NCBI GenBank assembly: GCA_023362775.1
Contig: JALMGJ010000004.1
Coordinates: 55,035,298-55,099,297, forward strand
DNA: 64,000 nt
Direction: 5' to 3'
Source of the DNA: Charina bottae
Lineage: Eukaryota; Chordata; Lepidosauria; Squamata; Charinaidae
The notes under the pieces are model-generated. The model searched no databases and had not been told where the DNA came from. It saw only the letters and a list, made by a program, of their open reading frames with translations. The translations under genes and the position numbers were made by a program. Positions 10,841-42,567 of the stretch are shown here, in pieces; the stretch's first letter is position 1; the number at the start of each line of letters is the position of its first letter.

Positions 10841-13159
10841 ATCTAGATAATGAAAAAGAGGGGGAAGAGGGTAGAGCCCTGAGGCACCCTGCAAAACGGG
10901 CCTAGAGCTCAATCTCATCCCTCCCAGCAATACTGACTGAAACCAGCTTCTGAGGAAGGAGAACCACTGCCAAATTGTGCCCCCCTCTCCCAGCCCCATC
11001 AGCCAGGACACCATGGTTGATGGTACTGAAGGCCGCCGAGAGATCCAGGATGGATGTGCCATCCCATCCCAAGCTCACCACATTTCATCGACAAGCGTGA
11101 CCAAGCCATCTCAGTATTATACCCCAGTCTGAATTCCAACTGGAAAGAGTCCATATGATCTGCTTCCTACAGGGCCCATATGAAGCTGAAGGCCAACCAC
11201 TTTCTCAACAACCTTCCCTAAAAAGGGAAGGGTGGTGACTGGACACAAGTTTCCCAGATTGGTTGTATCCAAGGATGGTCTCTTGAGTGAGTGGAACTGT
11301 CCCCTCTCAAAGAGGCATTTACTACCATGTGGATCCACCTACATTAACCAACCAGGAGGTGCATGGATGCAATATATACAGGGGGCCATACCTACAGCTC
11401 TGAGGATCCTGTTCACTTGAACTGACCCCAGATAACATCATAAAACTGCCTCAGTGATCTCCATAGGATGTGCTCCGCTGGAGCCTAACTCAGAGTGAAT
11501 CCAAGTGATTTTATCCACCGGGTGTCAAGAATAGTTCACACAGCAACTCTGCAGATGCTCCAACGATCCCTTCTGACCCAGAAGGGACTGGGTTGCCCTC
11601 AAAAGGGCTGCTGGCCAAAACCAAGAGGACACAAGGACAGAGAAATAAGCCTTTTTTGCTGCCCATATTGCCACAAGGTAGGCCCTAATTAAGACTGTTA
11701 CCTGTGTCCGGTCAGGTTCACTCCTAGTTTTCTGCCAGCAGCACTCTGGGCATCTCTTCTGTTGCTTCAATCTCCTGAGGTCTTCTGAAAACCAGGGGTA
11801 TACCGGGGCCTGCGCACACAGAGAATCTGCATAGGCAGAGTTTGATCTAAAGCTGCTGCTGCAGCTTTATTCCAGGTGGAAACCAAATCCCCAGGAAAAA
11901 CCCAAGTCCTTCTGAAACCTAATAGGGTCCCTTAGGGTCCTCTGGCAGGCCAAATGAATAGGCCCCACTTCCCTGCTGGGGGGGGGGTGCTACAGTAAAC
12001 TCCAGGTTCACCAGGTAATGATTTGTCCTTGACAAGGGACAGAAGGCAACATCTCCCAACTCCAGATAACACCCCGAGACAAAAGCCAGGTACAAGGTGT
12101 CGGTCGGGCATGTGATACTCCTGCGCCTCCTCCAAGGATGGCAGATTGGTGTCCCCCAGGATCATTAGCCTGTGGAACTTCACCAGCCTGGAGATGTCCT
12201 CAAGCAGAGCAGGCAGGGAGGCTGGTATGATAGCAGAACTAAATGATTGTTAAGGCCCAACCTCACAAGTAGGGACTAACACCTGGCTAAATGCTATCTC
12301 CTATTGTCTGTCAGCACTCCAATATTCTCCCATCTCTAACCGCACCCCCCAGTTGCCCTTTCACCCCGAACCCTTGCCCCCTTCCCTCAGCCATCAAAGA
12401 TCCCATGCGCAGCCCAACATCTCTCCACACAGCTGGTAGGTTAGTATCAGGGCACTCTTGAGCAGGCACTCAGTGTCTCTATTGTTCAAAATGCTAGAAG
12501 GTGGTGTATTCTAAGGGCCATATTTCAGTTTGGAGCCTTTGTTTTACATGCAGAAATCAGAGACCTCCAAGTAAAACAGGTGGTAGGATTTTTGTTGGAG
12601 ACCTACTGAAGGTACTATGGTCAGATAGAATCAGAGCTAGACAGAGACTTCATCTCCTCTACATTATAAGCAGGAATCAAAAGTACTGGTAACGGATAGT
12701 GACTAAGGAGTGTGGCCTAAGTATAGCTGTTTGCTTTTGTGAATGAAAATCAATGGCTATTCATTTCTACAGAGGACATTAGAGACCATCCTTAGAAATG
12801 CAGTATAAGAGCTCAGAACCAGAAAAAATGTCTCTATTTTAATTATGACAGGCACAACACAGAAGACCATGCCAATTGCATGCCTCCGTTATCTTGGCCA
12901 CCCTTGTTCAAGCCACCTTTTTATCTTGTGTTAAGACCAAGGACCTAATATAACAAAACTGCTTCCATCTAGTCCATTATATTCTCAGCAGTGTGAAGTC
13001 ATGTGAAGAAAATACCCCTCATATCAGATTACCTATACTTAAAATCCCAGGCCTTAAGGATTGTTTTGCAAATAAAAAAGACACATTGTAGCATAGATTC
13101 TAAAGGAAAAACTCAAGTTATCTTTATAAAGCTGCTAAAAGCTTTGCTACTTTATAATG

Positions 13160-13292
13160 CATACCTGTTCAATATATTTTTTTTACATTTTAGAAATCTG
13201 TATCTTCTGTAATGTAAAGAAAACTGCCCAGAGTCCCTCCTTGTGGGGAGATGGGCAATGATAAAAGTTTGATAAATAAAATAAATAAACCT
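13160..13292 (+). mobile_element. LINE 3' tail (L2/CR1 type)
   Basis: It contains the squamate LINE tail ACTGCCCAGAGTCC, GGGGAGATGGGCAATG and GATAAATAAAATAAATAAA. Only the 3' end is present. Confidence 0.65.
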
Positions 13293-13555
13293 TGATGGAA
13301 GAAAAACGACAATTCATTTGAATGGTAGTTCATTGTTGTAAGATATAGTAGAATCTTAAAGTCTGTCAGATTTTCTCTGCCCACTCTTATACCAAATAGA
13401 ATCAAGGCAGAGTTGAGTTTCTTTTTCTGCTTTCCACTTTCCCAGGACAGAGGTGTCATTTTTCCTCCCTTAACAGCTCATCCATTCCTTCAAAAAGTTA
13501 TCTCTACAGTCCTTTGCATTTTCTTATCAAAGCTTTAATAAAGGACAATATACAT

Positions 13556-13715
13556 CTTTGGGCCAGTCACTCTCTCTCAGCCTAACCTCATAGGGTTGTT
13601 GTTGTGGAGAACATACGAGACAGGAGTATTACAAATGTTCACCACCTTGAGATAGGTAGGTAGGTAGGTAAGGTGGGATAAAAATATAATAATAATAATA
13701 ATGATAATAATAATA
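13556..13715 (+). mobile_element. Sauria-type SINE, 3' fragment with simple repeat tail
   Basis: It begins at the TTGGGCCAGTCACTCTCTCT region and keeps GGGTTGTTGTTGTGG and the CCACCTTGAGATAGG tail, then (TAGG)n and (AAT)n tracts. The tRNA-like head is missing. Confidence 0.7.
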
Positions 13716-13860
13716 AAAACAGAATGGGAAATCAGGACTTAAAAAAGCACTGAGCTTACCCACCTACTGAAAATATATACTTTACTTACAGGTAGATTTA
13801 GTAATATATACAATATAAAAGTGACTATATACAACTTCATTTTTATCAACCACTAATTAG

Positions 13861-14179
13861 AGGGTGTGGTGGCTCAGCGGTTAAGACGCCAGGCTTGTTG
13901 ATCGGAAGTCGGTGGTTCAAGACCCGAACACCGCTTGACCGAGTGAGTTCCCACACTCGCCCCAGCTCTTGCCAACCTAGCAATTTGAAAGCATGCAAAT
14001 GCAAGTAGATAAATAGGTACTACTTCGGTGAGAAGGTAACAGCGTTCCGCGCACGTCATGCTGGCCACATGACCGCGGAAGCATCTTCCGGACAAAGCTA
14101 GCTCTCCGCTAACAAACGGAGATGAGCACCAGCCCCTAGAGTGGGACACAACTGTGTGGGGGAACCTTTACCTTTTTTT
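13861..14179 (+). mobile_element. tRNA-derived SINE (copy 3) with a 51-bp target duplication
   Basis: A full-length plus-strand copy: head GTGGTGGCTCAGCGGTTAAG, tail CCCTAGAGTGGGACACAACT, then CCTTTACCTTTTTTT. The flanks 13810-13860 and 14180-14230 are the same 51 bases with one visible difference. This is far longer than the usual SINE target duplication. Confidence 0.9.
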
Positions 14180-14511
14180 ACAATATAAAAGTGACTATAC
14201 ACAACTTCATTTTTATCAACCACTAATTAGACTAGAGGAAATAAACATGGATTTGAGACAGTGTGGTATTGTACTTCTGGCAGCCAGAGCACCTATGGAA
14301 GGGAAGCAGCTGCAATCTTCAGAAAATACTGTAGCCTTTGAACTCTTCAAAATTGAAAATAATTTTCAAAATTGAAAACTTTTCAAAATTGAAAACAATT
14401 CTAAGGGTGTGTAGCAGTAGCACTATAATAACCAAGCAGGTTTTCACATTAAAGTGCCCCAAGACCAACGTTTAGGACAGAAGCTGGAAAATATAAGTGG
14501 ACCCTAATTAT

Positions 14512-14945
14512 GTTTTGTTGTTGTTCAGTCGTTTAGTCGTGTCCGACTCTTTGTGACCTCATGGACCATAGCATACCAGGCCTTCCTGTCCTCCACTGTC
14601 TCCCAGAGTTTACTCAAATTCATGTTCATTACATCGGTGATGCTATCTAACCATCTCATCCTCTGCCATCCCCTTCTCCTTTTGCCTTCAGTCTTTCCCA
14701 GCATCAGGGTCTTTTCCAGTGAGTCCTCTCTTCGCATTAGGTGGCCAAAGTATTTTAGCTTCAGCTTCAGTATCTGTCCTTCCAATGAGCAGTCAGGGTT
14801 GATTTCCTTTAGGATTGACTGATTTGACCTCCTTGCAGTCCAAGGGACTCTCAAGAGTCTTCTCCAGCAGCACAGTTCGAAAGCATCAATTCTTCGGCAC
14901 TCAGCCTTCCTTATGGTCCAACTCTCACAGCCATATATTACTACT
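14512..14945 (-). mobile_element. BovB (RTE) LINE 3' fragment
   Basis: The minus-strand frame reads CESWTIRKAECRRIDAFEL, CCWRRLLRVPWTARRSNQS, YFGHLMRREDSLEKTLMLGK and EVTKSRTRLND. This is the C-terminal end of the BovB reverse transcriptase as known from ruminants and squamates. The 3' end is the short GACTGAACAACAA-type tail (here as TTGTTGTTCAGTC at 14516-14529). The ORF runs upstream to 15088 only by chance. The copy is 5' truncated. Confidence 0.92.
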
Positions 14946-15979
14946 GGGATGTATCTAATAAAATTACTGGGATATGAAAAGGAATTAGACTGTTCCTTTG
15001 ATCTATGATAGTTCCCACACAGCCAAAAGTAAACTACCCTGATACTACATTTACCATTACCAAAACAGATAGGAAGAAACTCTCCCACTCAAAAAAGAAA
15101 AAGTTGCAAGAAATTTGAACATTGATTACTCTAGATAGAACTTGTACTTGATATTCACTGCCTGTTACAATTCTTTCATAAACAGTAAATTATTTCCCAA
15201 ATTCTTGTGTACTTGGTTAGTTTCAGCCTAGCCTCTCAAGGAAAAGCCTAACATGATGTATAGGCTGATTTTTAAAAACATTTTTTATTTTAAAAATCAT
15301 TTATTTTTAAAAAATCATATTAAAAATTAATGTGTTTGGAATGTCGTACTAATATTTAGTATTAAATTTGGAAAAACACAAAGAGGCAGGACATGGTTGA
15401 ACATTGACAATCCAGTCATCTGGTGACAGTGCAAATAAGCTATTTCTTTGCAATACTCTTATTATTTTTTTCTATTTCTAATAGCTTTGAAATGTCTAGA
15501 AAGGTAGGTAACAAACTTTTCCTTCATACAGACAGTATCAGCAGATTTTTACATCACTCAGCCACAAGTTAGCAATATGGCACTCAGAGGCACAGTGGCT
15601 CATGTGCCTACCCTATATAGCTGGCATCCACAGGAACCCCCAAAAGTGTTTTTGTTAAAACGTGTTAACATTTTTCAAGATTGCCAACTCTTACCAAATA
15701 TTGCTTACCCTGCCCACAGTCTTGTGAGATTTTGGCATTAATTCCAAAACTTGTGAAATTGGCCAATCTTGCAAGATGTTATTTTAAAATAATTACTTTT
15801 TTATTTAGTATAAACACAGCAGTATGAGCTTCAGATTGGATTCACATACTTTGTTTCTTCAGAAATGTAGGAGTATGAGTGGCTGGATTCAAGAGGTAAA
15901 TGTGTCTTTGAGGGAGGGTATGATGCCACTTCATGAGAAATGCCGGATGAATGGATAAACCATTTTTATCCATTCATGA

Positions 15980-16785
15980 ATGGATAAATGGGCTGGATGA
16001 ATCACAAGCCGGAGTTAAGATTGCCGGGAGAAATGTCAACAACCTCAGATATGCAGACGATACCACCCTAATGGCAGAAAGTGAAGAGGAACTAAAGAGC
16101 CTCTTGATGAGGGTGAAAGAGGAGAGTGCAAAAGCTGGCTTGAAACTCAACATTAAAAAAACTCAGATCATGGCATCTGGTCCCATCACTTCCTGGCAAA
16201 TAGAAGGGGAAGAAATGGAAGCAGTGACAGATTTTATTTTCTTGGGCTCCAAGATCACCGCAGACGGTGACTGCAGCCAGGAAATTAAAAGACGCTTGCT
16301 CCTTGGGAGGAAAGCTATGGCAAACCTAGACAGCATATTAAAAAGCAGAGACATCACCTTGCTGACAAAGGTCCGTATAGTTAAAGCTATGGTTTTTCCA
16401 GTAGTAATGTATGTCTGTGAGAGTTGGACCATAAGGAAGGCTGAGCGCCGAAGAATTGATGCTTTCGAACTGTGGTGCTGGAGAAGACTCTTGAGAGTCC
16501 CTTGGACACCCTGACTGCTCATTGGAAGGACAGATACTGAAGCTGAAGCTCAAATACTTTGGCCACCTAATGTGAAGAGAGGACTCACTGGAAAAGACCC
16601 TGATGCTGGGAAAGACTGAAGGCAAAAGGAGAAGGGGACGGCAGAGGATGGCTAGATAGCATCACCGATGTAATGAACATGAATTTGAGTAAACTCCGAG
16701 AGACAGTGGAGGACAGGAAGGCCTGGCGTGCTATGGTCCATGAGGTCACAAAGAGTCGGACACGACTAAACGACTGAACAACAAA
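15980..16785 (+). mobile_element. BovB (RTE) LINE fragment with YADD box
   Basis: The plus-strand frame reads NNLRYADDTTLMAESEEELK, GLKLNIKKTQIMASGP, GSKITADGDCSQEIKRRLLL and CESWTIRKAERRRIDAFELW. This covers the RT catalytic YADD motif to the C terminus. The frame breaks at about 16510, where a segment present in the 14512-14945 copy (RRSNQSILKE) is deleted. A TGA at about 16574 replaces an Arg codon. It ends with the GACTGAACAACAAA tail at about 16772-16785. It is dead. Confidence 0.92.
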
Positions 16786-16799
16786 TGATGCCACTAGCC

Positions 16800-18345
16800 T
16801 TGAAAGGAACAGCAGTCTACCTTATCTTGAAGTAGATTATCTTGATCCTTTCCATTCTGAATTAAGGCTCAGGCATAAGTCGGAAAGAGCACTGGTCACT
16901 CTACTGAATGACTTTTGTCAATAGATGGGACAGGAGTATGTCCTCCTTGGTGTTATTACATGTCTCTCAGCAGCTTTTGATGCCATTGACCATGACATCT
17001 AGAGATTGGAGGGACTGTGGTTCTACTGGTTCCACTGCTGGAGGCACTCTCTTATAGTGGTTCTGCTTTTAATTCAGGAGGCAGGAACAGAGAGGGAAGA
17101 ATAGTCTGGTCCTTGGTTATTCTAATACTGTATAGCAGTGATTCTCAACGTTAGAGTAGAGTAGAGTAGAGTAGAGTAGAGTAGAGTAGAGTAGAAGTAG
17201 AAGTAGGAGTAGAAGTAGAAGTAGAAGTAGAAGAAGTAGGAGTAGAGTAGGAGTAGAGTAGAATACTTTATTGGCCAAGAATGACTAAACATACAAGGAA
17301 TTTGACTTCGGTGCAAGAGCTCTCAATGTATTTACCTAACATCAAAAAAAATAACAATAAAAAATTATACAATCAAGAAAAGAAAAATTAAAGAAAAAAA
17401 TAATACTACAGCTATTTAATGCCCAGAATTCTGGGAGTTGAAGTCCACACATCTTAAAGTTGCTAACGTTGAGAAACATTGCCGTATAGGCTGCTTAGCT
17501 GTCTCCCTACTACTATTTAACTTCTATACAAGACTGCTGGGAGAGATCACTCTTTCTTTGGGGTGAATTATCATCAATAGAGTGGGGGTAGTCAGTTAGC
17601 AGATAGATGTGACTGCCCTATATATGTGACTGGGGAAGTCTTCCTCCAGCATAGGCTGGTGCCCCAACTTCAATGAAACCCTGGAGATAATAATTCACCC
17701 CTTTTTACCACATGGTTGGATTAGGTAACACATTCTATAAAGTTGCCTTTGAAAAAGACCTGAAATGGAAGATACAAGTGGTATTAAATATGGCAATCAG
17801 AATGCTAACAGGTGAAAATTGCCATTATAATGTAATACCTGTCCTGTAACCATAGTAATTATTGATAGGTTTTCAAATTCAATCTGAAATGCTGGTTTTG
17901 ATCTATAAAACCTTATATGACTTGGCACCAGAATACCTTAGGGACTATCTCCTCCACATGGAATCTGCTTGTCCTGTGCATGTATATAATGAGGGGATGC
18001 TTAAAGATCCTATCAATGTGTCAGATCAGAGGTACATGAACCCAAAGACAGACCTTTTCTGTAATGGTTCCATGCTATGGAACATCCTAGTCCCAAAAGT
18101 ATGCTTAGCACTCTCCTAATGATATTCTACAAGGCGGTAACATCTACATTATTTGACCAGAAAGTTGGTGATTGATTTTTCTGGTTTTCTGAAATATTTT
18201 CTGGTAATCAGGCAAGTATCATTTTGATATGATAGGATTATTGTACGGTAGTTCTACCATTTTTGATATGATTTTGTTTTTAATTTTATAAACTACCTAG
18301 AATCATATGAGCTGGGCAGAATATATGTTTTGATAAACAAATGTT
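16800..18345 (+). mobile_element. Decayed L2/CR1-like LINE
   Basis: Short peptides fit the end of an L2-like RT: FDAIDHD (about 16977-16998, the AFDTIDH motif) and a C-terminal piece MLVLIYKTLYDLAPEYLRD (17888-17945). It closes with a tail-like segment AAACTACCTAGAATCATATG and GATAAACAAATG. The element is heavily mutated and contains the (AGAGT)n array and its attached repeat. Confidence 0.55.
17153..17270 (+). repeat. (AGAGT)n-type pentanucleotide array with attached repeat tail
   Basis: About 110 bp of AGAGT/GAAGT pentamers run directly into ACTTTATTGGCCAAGAATG and CAAGGAATTTGACTTCGGTG (to about 17330). This combination of a pentamer run plus ACTTTATTGGCCAA is common in squamates and may mark the end of a retroelement that seeds microsatellites. 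Confidence 0.7.
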
Positions 18346-19510
18346 AGAGTCCATCTACACTAGCCTGCAGACCAGATTAGAAACCATTGATCTAGCATAT
18401 TAAAACAATGTTCGTATCTGCATATCAAAATGTAAGGTATATTTTTAAGACACAGCAAACCTAATAAGCACATAAACAGAACCTTAGCATAATTGCTTAG
18501 GGAAAGCACAATATGGTTCTATATATCACAGACTAGAGGTAATTGTTTTGTTTGTTTATTATATAAGCAATAAACTTTAAACATATAAACTTTATGTATA
18601 ACAACTCAACTCCTAGTAATAAAACCATGCTTAGAGGAAAAAAGATAATAAATAAAGATCTCCTTCAGGTGGGTTGTTTTTTCCAGACTTGTCTTTAAGA
18701 GGAACCAAAAGGACAATCCTACAATGTTCAGTTGAAAGCTATTTTTGAAAAGCCATTATTAAAACTGTAGAAAAGTCCTGCAACATTATACTACTAAAAA
18801 TAAAATCTTTATCAAGAAAAGTTAAAGTATTAGATCTATTTTTCCATTTCAATCCTTGATAGCATTATTAAATGTGAACAGATGCTTCTATAAAGAGATC
18901 ATCTTATTATCTACTTCAGTACTGTATGTCAGATGTCCAGTTCCTGTGAAAGGAATAAAAAATAAATTACATATATACAAAAGTTTGTTTAACTTTTCTA
19001 AAGCTAATTTTGAATCAATGAGCATCTCAAGTGATCATGTAAATTGGGTCTGTGTCCAACTTCCTTTTCAAGGGAGGCTATGTATAAAAACTTTCTGCAT
19101 CTGATTGCTTTTTTAAAAATCCTTTTTTCTTCTTCAACAATAACAGCAAAAAGGTAACAGCTCTTTGCCTGCCTCAAGAAAAGAGTTCTGTCCTAGAGCA
19201 CATATGTTAGACTATCCCTTCCTGGAAACAAAGGCAAAGACAATTTCAAGTACTTCGTTCTAATCTGGTTAAGTAGGTTTCCATTGGAAAGAGTAAGTTT
19301 TGGTTAGGCAGATTCACAGTGGGTGGGTTCACACATTGCTTTAAGCCATAATGTTGTTTGAGTAGTTTTGGTTTAGTGAGATGGATGTTTCTCTTATAGT
19401 CAGGAAAAAGCAAGAGAAAGGACTATCACTTTGCCCAGCTTAAAAAATGCAGTCAGCTTCTCCATTAACCTCTTTCTGTTTCTTTACAAAGCTGAGGGGA
19501 GAGAAAGAAC
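18346..19510. other. Intergenic, no feature recognised
   Basis: AT-rich sequence between the LINE remnant and the next tail. The 82-codon ORF at 18856-19104 shows no recognisable similarity. Confidence 0.5.
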
Positions 19511-19514
19511 ATAA

Positions 19515-19590
19515 CTTCTTGCACCGCCCAGGGTCCCCGTTGGGGGAGATGGGCGGTAATATAAATTTAATAAAAATAATAATAATAACT
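19515..19590 (+). mobile_element. LINE 3' tail fragment
   Basis: It contains CACCGCCCAGGGTCC, GGGGGAGATGGGCGG and TTAATAAAAATAATAATAA, the common squamate LINE tail. Nothing upstream is recognisable. Confidence 0.6.
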
Positions 19591-19836
19591 TATCTAGCTG
19601 TGCCATACTTTAACTGATGGATACATTTATTTGTTTATTAATTTGTACATTTAATTTACAGCCCACACTTCAAACTGAAAGTATCCCAGTATGGCTTATG
19701 GATCAAGAAAAACAGTAAGTCTACTTTTAAGTTTACATTTTAAAAAGACATAAAAAGGGTGGTGTAGAATAAAAAGAGTATTCAGGTAACTCCAAGGATC
19801 TTATGTCTCTCACTATGCTATGCTATGCTATGCTAT

Positions 19837-20172
19837 GGGGGCGTGGTGGCTCAGCAGGTAAGACGCCAGGCTTGTCGATCGGAAGATCGCAAGTTCGGAG
19901 GTTCGAATCCCTAGCCCTGCAGGCGGAGTGAGTTCCTGCACTCGCCCCAGCTCTTGCCAACCTAGCAATTCGAAAGCATGCAAATGCAAGTAGATGAATA
20001 GGTACCACTTCGGTGGGTAGGTAACAGCGTTCCACGCGTATCATGTGGCCACATGACCGTGGAAGCGTCTTCGGACAACGCTGGCTCTTCGGCTAACAAA
20101 CGGAGATGAGCACCGGCCCCTAGAGTCGGACACGACTGCACAAATGTGCGGGGGGTACCTTTACCTTTTTTT
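19837..20172 (+). mobile_element. tRNA-derived SINE with BovB-like tail (copy 4)
   Basis: A full-length copy: head GGCGTGGTGGCTCAGCAGG, box B GGTTCGAATCC (about 19900), tail CTAGAGTCGGACACGACTGC, then a T-rich end. It is flanked by TATGCTATGCTAT on both sides, where the target was a (TATGC)n tract (19813-19836). Confidence 0.9.
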
Positions 20173-20352
20173 ATGCTATGCTATAGCCAACTGAAGTTTC
20201 TATTGGAAGACTATTGGAAGGGTAATGCTTGATGGAACTGACTTTAATTCAGCTTTTCTTTCTCTGTTTCCCTGTTGCTACAACAGAACATGAAGAGAGA
20301 GAAAAAGAAAAATCTGCAGAACCATAATTTACTGAAGGCTATCCAGAGTTAT

Positions 20353-20462
20353 TCATAACAGCATTCTGTGACGGTGCTGGCTCTTCGGCTAAGAAACGGA
20401 GATGAGCACCGCCCCCTAGAGTCGGACACGACTGTGCAGGGGAAAACCTTTACCTTTACTTT
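20353..20462 (+). mobile_element. tRNA-derived SINE, 5'-truncated (copy 5)
   Basis: Only the 3' third remains (GCTGGCTCTTCGGCTAAG to ACCTTTACCTTTACTT). CTATCCAGAGTTAT flanks it at 20339-20352 and about 20465-20478, so it inserted in truncated form. Confidence 0.8.
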
Positions 20463-21173
20463 ACTATCCAGAGTTATATTTTCTTCCCTTAGAATTAAAG
20501 CCTTTAGCTTTAAAATCTAAGGAAGGAAGAAAGGTAATGTCCTGCCTTAAAATCCTGGGAAAAAAATTAAGAGTTGGCCAGACAAATGCAAAGGAAAGTA
20601 CATTAGAAGTTATCTCATGCAGCTCTGTGAATGGAGAGGAGACAAAATGCACAATAAAGTGGTAGGTTACTTTCTGGTTATTTGCAAGGCTATTTGCAGG
20701 CAAAGAGGTATGCACATTAGGCAGCTCTGAATGCTGTTTCTCACACTGATGCTCAGGTGATAACCATACACCTGTGATCTCATCATCAAAATAAGCAAGT
20801 GTAAGAAGTCTACTTTTCCAGGCCAGTCCCAATTTCTACTATTTTAGCTTTTTTATTTTCAGAAACAAATAACCAGATACCATGAAACAAACTACATGTT
20901 GAGGGTGGAATTTTTTTCTCTCTCTCTCACAAATTAAAATTGTATCTTACCTTGTAAGATACAAAGGCAAATACTACTCAAAGGAATGTACTTATAATTG
21001 ATACTTGCATAAAAAATGTATAATTGTTGCAATAAAAATAGCTTTTCAATTTCTATCTTTGACATTTAGCAGGATAATGAAAACTGTTTTATTACAATTG
21101 TAGAACTTGCCATGATTTAATTGCACTGATGGTATACTTGTCATCTATACAGTCATTTGTATTTAGAATTCAT

Positions 21174-21179
21174 TTTATT
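21174..21179 (-). terminator. BCLAF3: BCLAF3 polyadenylation signal (AATAAA)
   Basis: AATAAA on the minus strand lies 55 bases beyond the proposed stop codon. It is the first consensus signal after it and would give a very short 3' UTR. Confidence 0.55.
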
Positions 21180-21234
21180 GTCTATTTATGGAATTCTGGT
21201 CATTGACCATAATAAAATTTTGCTTGACAACTAT

Positions 21235-41857
<20,623 letters not shown>

Positions 41858-42567
41858 CTTTTCATATATTTGTAAGCTGTCTTCGTTAACCTATTAGAAA
41901 AAGTTAAAGAAACAGATATTTAGTAGTAATTAGTGTGCAATATAACTGTTAATAGTTTACCAGAATATGTTTATTTCAAAAAAAGTTATTTAATTTATAA
42001 ATAATTAAGACAGCAAGGATGAAAAGCTAAAAGAGAAAAACAGCATTTCAATTTTATCTGAAATGGAAGTTTTGACAATTTGCTGATTTCATTTATTCAT
42101 TAGTATTTATATATACTTTCTACAGTAAGTTATTTTCTGAAGAGAAAAACATGCCCACAAAGAAAGTGGGACAGAAGCCTAAATCATACCACTCCAATTG
42201 AAGTGAATCAGCTTTAACTGATATAAGCCAGGGATTAGCAGAAGATATCCTGCAGTCTATCCATGGAGCTTTGCCAATAACTGGCAGACTACTGTGCAAC
42301 AACTAGATGTTAAGATTCACACACAAAAGAAAGCTAAGGTAAGCAAATCTTACACAAATTTATATTCTTAAAAATATAATGTACAATAATTTAACAGTCA
42401 TGCCATAATTAAGAGATATTCAGTATGTACTGTTATTTTCTGAATTATCACACCATTTCCTGAATTATCACACCCTGTCATCATACGCATTGTGGCAAAA
42501 AATTATGCGATATTGAGATTATCTTCCAGTTAAACAAGTTTTGAATTAGCATTACACAAAATAAATA

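Larger units (their letters stand above)
8875..12470 (-). mobile_element. Decayed L2-type LINE, split by two hAT elements
   Basis: Read on the minus strand from about 12470 to 8875, fragments of a non-LTR element appear in order. They are an endonuclease piece (MILGDTNLPSLEE near 12180-12120), a linker (RSEPDRTQVTVLIRAYL near 11700), the RT start (PSLDTTNLGNLCPVTTLPFLGKV near 11270-11200) and a YADD-type catalytic box (YHQYADDAQFYISALDH near 10120-10080). A long 3' UTR with an adenosine-poor tail follows. Stops and frameshifts show it is dead. hAT elements at 9452-9723 and 10176-10840 interrupt it. Its 3' end abuts the SH3KBP1 CpG island. Confidence 0.8.
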
